A stretch of 7,926 nucleotides of DNA, taken from assembly GCA_002452555.1 (NCBI GenBank), contig DKER01000026.1, positions 1,490 to 9,415 of the forward strand, in the 5' to 3' direction. Positions 1-6,721 of this stretch are shown one piece after another. Below the pieces are notes generated by a model. It did not search any database. It saw only the letters and a list, made by a program, of their open reading frames with translations, and had not been told where the DNA came from. Source of the stretch: Fidelibacterota bacterium UBA6817 (lineage in GTDB: Bacteria; Fidelibacterota; Fidelibacteria; Fidelibacterales; Fidelibacteraceae). The first letter of the stretch is position 1; each line of letters starts with the position of its first letter. The position numbers and the translations under genes were made by a program.

Positions 1-99
1 TGATTCAGATAACTGAAAGATCAGGCAGATAGACAAATCACAAATCAATAATTAAATCACATCTATTTTAACATCCAAATCACTATTAATCATACAGAT

Positions 100-867
100 T
101 TAACTGGCACTCCATCCGCCGTCTACAACCAGGATAGCACCATTGACAAAACTTGAATCGTCACATGCAAGAAAAAGGGCAGCCTGTGCAACTTCACCCG
201 GTTCTCCTGTTCTGGGGTTCAGTACCATACCGGTCATAATGCGATCATTGACCAGAGGTGTGACTTTACTGAAATCAATTGTATCACCGATACTGGTGCT
301 CACAGCTCCGGGTGCAATACCATTGCAACGGATACCGGTTTTAGAATACATATAGCCGGTATTTTTGGTTAAACCCATTAAACCATGCTTGCTGGTTGTG
401 TATGCTGCACCGGCAACGCCGCCTTTCAGTCCGCCTATTGAACTGACATTGATAATAACTCCCGAGTTTTTTTCCAGAAAAATTTTCAAGGCGCTGCGCA
501 TTGCCTTAAACGGTCCGTCAAGATTGACTTTCATCACTTTTTCCCACATCGCATTGTCCAGCTCAGCAACAGGTGCAAAATGATCCATGATCCCGGCATT
601 GTTTACAAGAATATCCAGCGTACCGTACGTATCGACGGCTTTTCTGATCATTTTTTCTATATCATCTTCATTGGCCATATTGGCAACAAGCGTTGTAATT
701 TCACCGCCTTTTTCCTTAACTTCTTTCTCTAAAAGATCCAGTCTGTCTTTATCAATATCCACAGCTACAACCTTACTGCCATGGTCAGCATACAATTGTG
801 CAATTGCTTTTCCCATTCCTGCTCCTGCGCCGGTTACTATGGATACTTTGTCACGCAATTTTTTCAT
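100..867 (-). CDS. SDR-family NAD(P)-dependent oxidoreductase
   Basis: Classical short-chain dehydrogenase/reductase, 255 aa, cytosolic, expected to oxidise an alcohol or reduce a carbonyl with a nicotinamide cofactor; the substrate cannot be told. Visible motifs, counted from the chosen start: Rossmann TGAGAGMG (12-19), an Asp ending strand 2 (D37, usually favouring NAD over NADP), NNAG (89-92), and the catalytic set N115, S143, Y156 and K160 in YTTSK with the usual 13-residue Ser-Tyr spacing. The C-terminus has the typical FVNGAILVVDGGW. The frame stays open to an ATG at 877-879, but GGAGG at 872-876 overlaps that codon and lies correctly for the ATG at 865-867 (MKKLRDKV), so I use the latter. 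It is intact and full length. No neighbour shares its pathway and no hairpin terminator is visible in the 99 bases downstream. The family call is sure, the specific activity unknown. Confidence 0.93.
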   Translation of the reverse strand: MKKLRDKVSIVTGAGAGMGKAIAQLYADHGSKVVAVDIDKDRLDLLEKEVKEKGGEITTLVANMANEDDIEKMIRKAVDTYGTLDILVNNAGIMDHFAPVAELDNAMWEKVMKVNLDGPFKAMRSALKIFLEKNSGVIINVSSIGGLKGGVAGAAYTTSKHGLMGLTKNTGYMYSKTGIRCNGIAPGAVSTSIGDTIDFSKVTPLVNDRIMTGMVLNPRTGEPGEVAQAALFLACDDSSFVNGAILVVDGGWSAS

Positions 868-904
868 TATTTCCTCCATCTTGTTTATCTGTGGTCTTTT
901 CAGA

Positions 905-930
905 ATTGGATCACAGTATTATCATCCAAT
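905..930 (-). promoter_or_regulatory. Inverted repeat over a possible promoter of the SDR gene
   Basis: Perfect 7-bp arms ATTGGAT (905-911) and ATCCAAT (924-930) are separated by 12 bp, 38 bp upstream of the chosen SDR start. Read on the minus strand the spacer contains GATAAT, a 5-of-6 match to a -10 box, so the repeat could be an operator around a promoter. No good -35 box is present and no regulator gene is nearby, so this is tentative. Confidence 0.3.
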
Positions 931-970
931 AACTTTTATTAAGATAAAGCAAAAAACTAAACGTTACGGA

Positions 971-994
971 TATGGGAATTAACGTTATCCCATA
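971..994. repeat. Inverted repeat at the 3' end of the small membrane protein gene
   Basis: TATGGGA (971-977) and TCCCATA (988-994) form a perfect 7-bp stem around a 10-base loop, overlapping the stop codon of the DUF6868-like gene. On that gene's strand a run of six T (951-956) follows only about 15 bases after the stem, so it is not a canonical intrinsic terminator, though it may mark the transcript end. The loop contains AACGTTA, which recurs 21 bp away at 960-966. Confidence 0.25.
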
Positions 995-1227
995 ATCAGA
1001 AGTGCAATGAATGGAAAAAGACAGAATACCACAAAAATTGTTTTGTAAAAAACGACAATAGCATAAACAATACTGTTAAATGATTCACTGGAAAGGGTAT
1101 ACCATTTATTGTGCAGTTTATAAACCCAATCTCCAAAAAAAACAAAAACGATCGCAGCAAAAATCAAACCGGCAGCGTTGAGGATTGAACACCACATAAA
1201 AAACTCCCGGAGTAGATATATATCCAT
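985..1227 (-). CDS. Small two-helix membrane protein, DUF6868-like
   Basis: An 80-aa hydrophobic protein with no enzymatic motif. Two membrane segments are visible, at about residues 9-32 (FFMWCSILNAAGLIFAAIVF) and 52-78 (ending in FCLFPFIALLIMG). They flank a polar linker with GDWVYKLHNKWYTLSSESFN. The pattern of an N-terminal LRxFFxWC, a central W-Y-x-x-H-x-x-W-(F/Y) and a C-terminal P(F/Y)xALxIxG matches my memory of the DUF6868 family, small inner-membrane proteins of unknown function. Start choice is firm: AGGAGGTGA (1232-1240) lies about five bases before the ATG, one of the best ribosome sites in the window. It is on the same strand as the SDR gene, about 118 bases upstream of it, so co-transcription is possible. 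Presence as a gene is fairly sure; the family name is from memory. Confidence 0.75.
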   Translation of the reverse strand: MDIYLLREFFMWCSILNAAGLIFAAIVFVFFGDWVYKLHNKWYTLSSESFNSIVYAIVVFYKTIFVVFCLFPFIALLIMG

Positions 1228-1296
1228 AAGCTCACCTCCTATGATAAAAGCTGATAAATCAGTTTAAAGAGTTCCCTGGAATGAATCAATAATATA

Positions 1297-1509
1297 TCAA
1301 AGTAAGAACCAAGGAGACAGCAATCCAAAGAATATACTGTAAAGAATTGATTCAAGCAGAATTGTCCAGAACACTTTTTTCGTCACAAACTCTTTTTTCA
1401 GACAGACTATTCCTTCAATTGTATTGGAAAATGGGATTGCACTGGAAAAATCGGCATAAGTAGTAGAATTGTATCCTATACTTGGGATTAATTTTAATAT
1501 TGCACGCAT
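1297..1509 (-). CDS. Hypothetical small protein with C-terminal hydrophobic helix
   Basis: An unrecognised 70-aa reading frame. The first half is mostly polar (SIGYNSTTYADFSSAIPF), followed by a basic stretch (CLKKEFVTKK) and a C-terminal hydrophobic segment at about 47-70 (FWTILLESILYSIFFGLLSP) that could be one membrane helix. Composition and codon use resemble the neighbours, which favours a real gene or a genuine gene fragment. Against it, the ribosome site is weak (only AGG about 8 bases before the ATG) and no homologue comes to mind. The frame continues only eight codons upstream before a TAA, so it is not simply the tail of a longer intact gene, but it could be the remnant of a larger membrane protein. 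It is divergent from the receptor gene, with 80 bases between them. Confidence 0.4.
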   Translation of the reverse strand: MRAILKLIPSIGYNSTTYADFSSAIPFSNTIEGIVCLKKEFVTKKVFWTILLESILYSIFFGLLSPWFLL

Positions 1510-1541
1510 TTTTAAAACCTGAGAAAACGTATATTACAGAA

Positions 1542-1553
1542 CCTGTTTACAGG
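1542..1553. promoter_or_regulatory. Short palindrome between divergent genes
   Basis: CCTGTTTACAGG has perfect 5-bp arms with a 2-base centre. It sits in the 80-bp gap between the small ORF on the minus strand and the receptor gene on the plus strand, where an operator could act on either. A 12-bp palindrome can occur by chance and no regulator is encoded here. Confidence 0.2.
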
Positions 1554-1575
1554 AATAAAACGGAAATGGCTGATT

Positions 1576-1591
1576 GTTGAAAGGTTGAGAT
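1576..1591 (+). repeat. Two octamer units forming the receptor gene's ribosome site
   Basis: GTTGAAAG (1576-1583) and GTTGAGAT (1584-1591) are two adjacent 8-mers of the same family as the array at 7834-7921 (consensus GTTCAGAG; GTTGAGAG occurs there twice). The AAAGG across their junction is the apparent Shine-Dalgarno sequence for the ATG at 1590, and the second unit runs into the start codon. With only two units this may be chance. Confidence 0.3.
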
Positions 1592-3944
1592 GATAAAAAT
1601 AAAGAGAGTATTCCAGTTCATAATCATTCAGTTGATATGGATAATTTCAATATATGCTGCAAACATCAGCGGTTACATCACGTCTGCAGACACCGGTGAG
1701 CCCCTGAGCTATGCAAATATTGTACTGGCAGGTACGGATTATGGATCAGCATCATCGATACATGGTTATTATGTTATCAGCGGGATTCCTCCCGGAACGT
1801 ATACGCTGAAAGCCATGATGATGGGTTATGCAAGCCGGGAAATTGAGTTAGAACTGGAATACGGCCGTGATCTTCGCATTGATCTGAGCATGGAGATTGA
1901 GGTAATACAGGGAGAAACCGTTACAGTAACGGCTGAGCGGACGCGTTTTGAAACGCAGGTGGATGTGAGCCGGATTAATCTTAACTTACGGGAGATAAAA
2001 TCTGCTCCGGCTTTTATTGAAAGTGATGTATTTCGCAGTCTGCAACTCCTTCCGGGAATCAGCTCACAAAACGATTTCAGTTCAGCTCTTATAGTCCGGG
2101 GCGGCAGCCCGGATGAAAATCTTATTCTTCTTGACGGCAGCGAGATTTATAATCCATACCATATCGGCGGAATATTCAGCACATTCAATGCAGATGCAAT
2201 TTCCGAAGCTGAGTTTTTTGCAGGGGGTTTTTCACCGGAATTCGGAGGCCGGTTAAGCTCTGTTCTGCAGATAAACACACGTGAAGGCGATTCGAAAAAC
2301 GGCCGAATTTTTAACAACTCAGCGCTAGGGCCTTATTTTGACATCAGTCATGTCAAAGGTGAAATCAACATACTCAGTTCCAAAATTCTTTTGGAAGGTC
2401 CCGTGTTGAGGGGAAGCTGGCTTTTAAGCGGCCGGCGGACATACTTTGACAAGCTTGCATCATTGTATTACCAGGTAAAAAATGAACCCCAGGACTGGCA
2501 ATATCATTTTGGTGATCTGCAAGTAAAAATCACTCAGAAACTCAACAATAACAATCATTTATCTTTCAGCAGTTTTGGCGGACAGGATGTTTTGGCATTT
2601 ACTCTCGAGCCCAGTAAAGTAAGCGAAATCAATTTTGACTGGGACTGGGGCAACCGGACCAACAGTTTAAACTGGCGATGGGTACCTAATTCCAAAATAT
2701 TTAACGAGGTGATCCTGAGCAAAACCGAGTATCTTTTTGATGTTGATCTGTCTTTGGCTCAAACCGATACCATGGGTCGAAAATCGGAAACGCGAATTCT
2801 GGTTGATAATTCCGTTTATGATTTAACGTTACAGGATAATCTCACCATATTTGCCGGTAAATCCCATCAGATTTCAGCAGGATTTAGTCTGAAATATCTG
2901 GATATGAGCCTGAATTTCAACATGAACGGCACCACGCTCTACCAAATCGGACATGAGCCGTATGTATTTGAAACTTACCTGCAGGATCAATGGAAAATCA
3001 ATCCGCTTCTTACAATTCTGGGAGGATTTCGGATCAGCAAATATGAACTCCACAATAGGATTTATTTTCAGCCTCGGTTAAGTATGAAATACAATCTCAC
3101 GGAAGATTGCAAAGTAAAACTCAGTCTGGGAAAATATAATCAGTTTATATTTACTACCAATGATGAAAACGAAATTCTCAGAGTTGTTGATTTCTGGGAA
3201 CCGGTTCCCCCGGGTTTACCGGCTAAAGAGAGTCTTCATTCAATTATCGGAGTGGAGCAATGGATTGGAAACGGGTTTACATTTTCAATTGAAGGGTATT
3301 ATAAAAAGTATTCTTCTGTTCTGGATAGGAACCCAAACAATGATCCGTCTGATGACACGGATGATTTTATTGCCGGTTCCGGTTGGGCATACGGCAGTGA
3401 AATTCTTCTGAAACGGGAAAGCGGTAAATTGACCGGCTGGATCGGTTATGCATATTCACGTGTGCAAAAAAACATTGATTTGAATCAGGATGGATTTGTT
3501 TCACGAGAGGATGGCGAAAAATACTTCCTGAAATATGATACGCCGCATCGTGTTAATATTCTGTTGAATTATCAGCTGAACGAGAAAAACAGCATATCTT
3601 TCACCTATGTATATCAAAATGGTCAACGTTATACACCGGTCGTTGGCAAAGTCTTTCACCGGAGCGGGTTTTCTGATTTATTTAATCCTTTCGGAAGTTT
3701 GAATACGCTGAGCGGAAAAATCAATTCTGCTACGTTTCCCGATTATATCCGGGCAGATATCAGTTACGTAAGAAATATTCAGATATTTGGTTTTAACGGG
3801 AAATTAAAGATGCAAATTATTAATGTGAGCAATCGTTTTAATATACTGCTTTACAGTTGGGATCACAGTTATAGTCCAAGCCGCGTCACGGCTGTGGGCA
3901 TGTTCCCGGTTATTCCTTCACTGGGTCTGGAGTTTGATATATGA
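1590..3944 (+). CDS. TonB-dependent outer-membrane receptor with carboxypeptidase-regulatory-like domain
   Basis: A 784-aa outer-membrane receptor, expected to bind a ligand at the surface and import it with energy from TonB-ExbBD. Order of parts: signal peptide 1-23/24 (basic start, hydrophobic core, IYA-A cleavage site); carboxypeptidase-regulatory-like beta-sandwich about 25-108 (SGYITSADTGEPLSYANIVL, GYYVISGIPPGTYTLKA); TonB-box-like ETVTVTA (109-115); plug domain about 130-235 with RGGSPDEN starting at R170 and LILLDG; then a long beta-barrel with alternating aromatic strands to the C-terminus (SLGLEFDI). Acidic loops at about 579-592 and 630-641 resemble calcium-binding loops. AAAGG precedes the ATG by about five bases. 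Its stop overlaps the next start as ATGA, so receptor and lipoprotein are probably co-translated. Architecture is typical of FCB-group receptors. The ligand is unknown, and no sugar- or metal-handling genes are next to it. Confidence 0.93.
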   Translation: MIKIKRVFQFIIIQLIWIISIYAANISGYITSADTGEPLSYANIVLAGTDYGSASSIHGYYVISGIPPGTYTLKAMMMGYASREIELELEYGRDLRIDLSMEIEVIQGETVTVTAERTRFETQVDVSRINLNLREIKSAPAFIESDVFRSLQLLPGISSQNDFSSALIVRGGSPDENLILLDGSEIYNPYHIGGIFSTFNADAISEAEFFAGGFSPEFGGRLSSVLQINTREGDSKNGRIFNNSALGPYFDISHVKGEINILSSKILLEGPVLRGSWLLSGRRTYFDKLASLYYQVKNEPQDWQYHFGDLQVKITQKLNNNNHLSFSSFGGQDVLAFTLEPSKVSEINFDWDWGNRTNSLNWRWVPNSKIFNEVILSKTEYLFDVDLSLAQTDTMGRKSETRILVDNSVYDLTLQDNLTIFAGKSHQISAGFSLKYLDMSLNFNMNGTTLYQIGHEPYVFETYLQDQWKINPLLTILGGFRISKYELHNRIYFQPRLSMKYNLTEDCKVKLSLGKYNQFIFTTNDENEILRVVDFWEPVPPGLPAKESLHSIIGVEQWIGNGFTFSIEGYYKKYSSVLDRNPNNDPSDDTDDFIAGSGWAYGSEILLKRESGKLTGWIGYAYSRVQKNIDLNQDGFVSREDGEKYFLKYDTPHRVNILLNYQLNEKNSISFTYVYQNGQRYTPVVGKVFHRSGFSDLFNPFGSLNTLSGKINSATFPDYIRADISYVRNIQIFGFNGKLKMQIINVSNRFNILLYSWDHSYSPSRVTAVGMFPVIPSLGLEFDI

Positions 3945-4879
3945 AGAAAATTTCTCTGTTCATAACAATTCTGATTCTTTTCACTGCTTGTGAAAAAGAA
4001 ATGAGTATAACGGAATTTTCCGATTTTTATGATCAATATGAGCCGGAATTACGCATTGAAGCATTTTTGGATGCAGGCAATCCCATGAAAAGCATCGTCA
4101 TGGTGGACAGGAGTATTCGTGTGGACGATACAGAGATCTTCAGCGGATTTGATGAAGAAAACCCATGGCAGGATTCGGTTGGCCTGATCAACCGTAAGCT
4201 GGCTGACAGCACAGCACAGGTTTATATAACAGAATTGAACAGCGGAAAGGTAATACCGTTTGTCTGGACAACAATAGCCGATTCATTTCAATACCGGTTC
4301 TGGACCGATGAAGAGTCCCTCTTGCCGGATAGTTTCGTAACGAAAATATACAGTGCCTTCAAACCGGAGCATTCCTTTAGCGTGGATTTGGACAGTGACT
4401 ATGAACTCATGGTTATCAGCTCGAAATTTGATAAAATTATTTCAGCCCGAACAAAGCCTGTATCTCCTGTAAGAATTTTAAAATCTGATTTTACTGAAGA
4501 CATGAATGATACATTATTTTTTAATTATGGGGAGGATAATTTTTTATATTGGCTGTCAGACATTGAAGCATCGTCATATTATATCAGTATGTACCGGCAG
4601 AGACAGGATAGCCGTGATTTGATCAATTCAAATCCGGGGTTTTCTCTGGAAATATCAGAGGATGTTGCTCTGGGATATATTTTTTTCACACCTTTAATCA
4701 TTCAGGGATACTATGAATTGACTATACATGCCATGAACCCGGATCTTTCACGCTATTATATTACATCCCTGCCTGTTGATAATCCTAAAGTAACAAATCT
4801 GAGGGACCGGGACGGGAAACCGGTTATGGGTATTTTCGGTTCTTACAGCTCTGTAACCAGAATCATTGTTATGAATTAA
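3941..4879 (+). CDS. DUF4249-like outer-membrane lipoprotein, receptor partner
   Basis: A 312-aa lipoprotein. The N-terminus is a type II signal peptide (MKKISLFITILILFTAC) with the lipobox ending at C17, followed by Glu, so it is probably lipid-anchored. The mature protein is acidic and beta-rich. Features resembling the DUF4249 family are an early strand PELRIEAFLDAGNPMKSIVM with the 'variation by display' pattern (DSTAQVYITELNSGKVI), a central SxKFDKIISARTKPVSPV and a C-terminal GKPVMGIFGSYSS. In Bacteroidota, DUF4249 lipoproteins are often encoded directly after TonB-dependent receptors, as here; the start ATG overlaps the receptor stop by four bases, implying translational coupling. A role as surface or periplasmic accessory for ligand capture is inference from this context, since the family has no established biochemical function. 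No hairpin terminator is obvious downstream on this strand. The lipoprotein call is firm, the family assignment moderate. Confidence 0.8.
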   Translation: MKKISLFITILILFTACEKEMSITEFSDFYDQYEPELRIEAFLDAGNPMKSIVMVDRSIRVDDTEIFSGFDEENPWQDSVGLINRKLADSTAQVYITELNSGKVIPFVWTTIADSFQYRFWTDEESLLPDSFVTKIYSAFKPEHSFSVDLDSDYELMVISSKFDKIISARTKPVSPVRILKSDFTEDMNDTLFFNYGEDNFLYWLSDIEASSYYISMYRQRQDSRDLINSNPGFSLEISEDVALGYIFFTPLIIQGYYELTIHAMNPDLSRYYITSLPVDNPKVTNLRDRDGKPVMGIFGSYSSVTRIIVMN

Positions 4880-4919
4880 GAACCGGACAATTCACAAAAT
4901 ATTTTCAAAGATTTCTTAC

Positions 4920-4956
4920 AAAAAACACTCCGATAAACATATTTTTTTTAGACGGA
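4920..4956 (-). terminator. Possible intrinsic terminator after the methyltransferase remnant
   Basis: Read on the minus strand, TCCG (4956-4953) and TAAA (4950-4947) pair with TTTA (4937-4934) and CGGA (4932-4929) across a small internal bulge, and six T (4925-4920) follow three bases after the stem. It begins directly at the methyltransferase stop codon. The stem is AT-rich and imperfect, so termination strength is doubtful. No comparable signal is visible for the converging lipoprotein gene. Confidence 0.35.
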
Positions 4957-5551
4957 TCACCGGGCAATCGCTGTAATCCACAAAAAAATTTCATGACCAA
5001 TGTCCCTGTATACTGCCGATTCAATCGTAAAACCGCTCATTTCCAGTTCATAATACAGTTTCTCCGGAGTCGTGTGACTGTAAAACAGTTTTTGACCCAA
5101 AAATTCTTTATAACCGTCAAATTCAGGACTCCCCGTGTATTTTTCCGTGGCATACGTAAACAGGACTTTACCTCCCGGTCGAAGCCAGTTACGAAAAAGC
5201 GTAACATGATCTTTTTTAGGAGTATGAAACAAACTGTATATCATGGTTACTGCATCAAATGAACCGGGGGCAAAATCCACATCCCTCATATCCGATAAAA
5301 TGGTTTTCATTTCCGGCACAAATTTATGGGCCATTTCCAACATTCGGCGGGAAAAATCTACACCGGTAACATTCCATCCATGATCAATAAACAACCCCGG
5401 AATAGGTTCACCGGCTCCGCATCCCAAATCCAACAACTGACCCTACTCATGTTCTAAGGATTGATAAAAAGTCTCAAAAATTTCCGACATATCAAACAAC
5501 CCGCGCTGATCTTCATTAGGTATCAGCAAAAGAATCATATATATCCTGCAT
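4957..5551 (-). pseudogene. Broken class I SAM-dependent methyltransferase
   Basis: Remnant of a small methyltransferase, about 198 aa when rejoined. The longest open piece (4957-5436) begins at the AdoMet-binding loop itself: LLDLGCGAGEPIPGLF, then GVDFS with the acidic residue after strand 2, SFDAVTMIYSLFHTP and LRPGGKVLFTY, ending in GHEIFLWITAIAR. The family always has some 35-45 residues before that loop, and these are present but broken. Upstream in the same frame lies NEDQRGLFDMSEIF through LEHE, separated from GQLLDLG by an amber codon, TAG, at 5443-5445. Further up, an ATG at 5549-5551 starts MQDIYDSFADT in another frame, ending in TAA at 5516-5518. IYDSFAD(T)Y is the usual opening of such enzymes. 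So there is one frameshift near 5515-5521 and one nonsense codon. The substrate is unknown. The gene follows the broken lipoprotein on the same strand. Confidence 0.82.
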
Positions 5552-5742
5552 GTCTTTTATCAACCCATTTGTTCCTTAATCATGAACAAAAGTATAAAAA
5601 TACCCTGTCATACACACGAAAATATGAGCAATTGATCTTTATTAATTTCAAAACCGTGTTTTCACACAAACGTATCAGAATTCAACAAATAATTCACTTA
5701 ACAAAAGCTGTTATAGGAAAATGTGAATATAAAAATTAATCG

Positions 5743-6687
5743 TTAAGGTAACCCTTTAGAATTTTGTGTAAACGTCATGTACAGGTAATCCCACCTTCTT
5801 TCAATCCATCCTTCATCATTTTCATAGATGAATGTGTATGTTTTGCTTATTGAATATCCATCTTTATTATATTCGTATATATAGGATTCTGAGGCGCTTT
5901 CACATGATGTTTCATCAATTATAGTCCATGATGTAATATTTTGAAATCATAACCGGAAAAATATAATCTTAACGATTCATGGGCACTCAGCGGATTCTTT
6001 TTGTTATCAAAAACAAAATTGTATGTGTATTGATGCAATCCTTCATTGCTGTGTTTTTTTAAGATATTAACCGAGTTTTGAGGCATCATATCTTCCCGGA
6101 TGATGTCGTCCGGGGTTACGGGAATTACCCCTGCATGATTTTTCCCAAAAGGAATATTATTGTATATTTCATTTTTGATAATATTTCCGTCTTTCCAGGT
6201 ATAAGTTGTATAGTTGGTTTTTACCCAGTCATCATTGTCATATTCTCCATAATTGTAATAAATATCATTTCTGATCATTTCATTTTTCTGATTAAAATTT
6301 ATGATTTGCTTTGATGAACCGGTTTCAAAACACCCTGATAATCTGCATAGTACCGGTGGGTTATTAAAGAATCCCCTTCCCAGGTAAACTGGAAGTGGAA
6401 TTCACCGGATTCAGTTTCTGCTTTTATCATTTTCCCGTCTGAATTATAACTTATCAGCATCGGATCATCATCACTATCAAAACTATAAAGGTCGATCCGG
6501 CCTGCATAATCATAGGCAAAACGAATTGTGTCTGAGTATTCCATTATATTTTCCTGCCCCGCCAATTGTTGCCGCCATGATGTCGCAAGTCCGGAAATGA
6601 TATACTCTGAAATCTCTTCATCTTCACAAGAAGTCAGAAACAGCATCTCCTAACAAGAATGATCAACAGAACCGGTTTATGTTTCAT
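5743..6687 (-). pseudogene. Broken YD-type surface lipoprotein, three frameshifts
   Basis: A single ancestral gene of about 314 codons, now in four frames. Piece 1 starts at an ATG (6685-6687) behind AAGGAGG (6694-6700) with MKHKPVLLIILV, a signal-peptide start. Piece 2 (to 6299) continues as MLFLTSCEDEE, completing a lipobox with its Cys at 6626-6628. The shift lies at about 6646-6655. Piece 2 runs on through YNSDGKMIKAETESGEF to YADYQGV, where a second shift in the A-run 6327-6330 leads to ETGSSKQIINFNQKNEMIRN and piece 3. Piece 3 reaches LRLYFSGYDF, and a third shift at 5944-5946 leads to QNITSWTIIDETSCES, YIYEYNKDGYSISKTYTFI and the final NSKGLP, stop 5743-5745. The second and third fit loss of one T. 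Repeated YxYNxDG, NKKNPLSAHESL and W-x-DG motifs recall Bacteroidota lipoproteins of the DUF4595/YD type. No function is known; presumably it was anchored in the outer membrane. Confidence 0.85.
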
Positions 6688-6715
6688 TTTATGCCTCCTT
6701 ATGAAAAACCACATT

Positions 6716-6721
6716 ATTATA
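6716..6721 (-). promoter_or_regulatory. Candidate -10 box for the broken lipoprotein
   Basis: TATAAT on the minus strand matches the sigma-70 -10 consensus exactly. It would start transcription just before the AAGGAGG at 6694-6700. The bases 17 upstream (AACTCA) are a poor -35 box, and AT-rich sequence yields such hexamers by chance. If this is the promoter, the leader ORF at 6717-6752 would not be in the transcript. Confidence 0.25.

Noticed and set aside
35..83. Recurring AAATCAC/AAATCAA motifs downstream of the SDR gene
   Set aside because: Four irregularly spaced short matches in AT-rich sequence; not distinguishable from composition.
587..982. 131-codon plus-strand ORF opposite the SDR gene
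   Set aside because: It lies antisense to the SDR coding frame with its conserved motifs, has low-complexity Ser/Ile-rich composition and no ribosome site; the two shorter plus-strand ORFs at 143-355 and 365-583 are shadows of the same kind.
3160..3411. 83-codon ORF inside the receptor gene
   Set aside because: Same-strand alternate frame within a clearly coding barrel region; no independent start signal or protein-like pattern.
4880..4928. Terminator for the receptor-lipoprotein operon
   Set aside because: No stem with adequate pairing followed by a T-run on the plus strand was found here.
4993..5262. 89-codon plus-strand ORF opposite the methyltransferase remnant
   Set aside because: Antisense to the methyltransferase motifs; the minus-strand reading is the one with family signatures.
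5461..5739. 92-codon plus-strand ORF
   Set aside because: Covers the broken methyltransferase 5' end and the AT-rich gap; Lys/Ile/Asn-rich, no ribosome site, no recognisable pattern.
6078..6314. 78-codon plus-strand ORF opposite the lipoprotein remnant
   Set aside because: The minus strand carries the continuous lipoprotein sequence across the frameshift; this ORF is its complement.
5743..6687. Programmed frameshifting in the lipoprotein instead of decay
   Set aside because: Three separate shifts, one inside the signal peptide, without a shared slippery heptamer or stem-loop at the sites, do not resemble programmed recoding.
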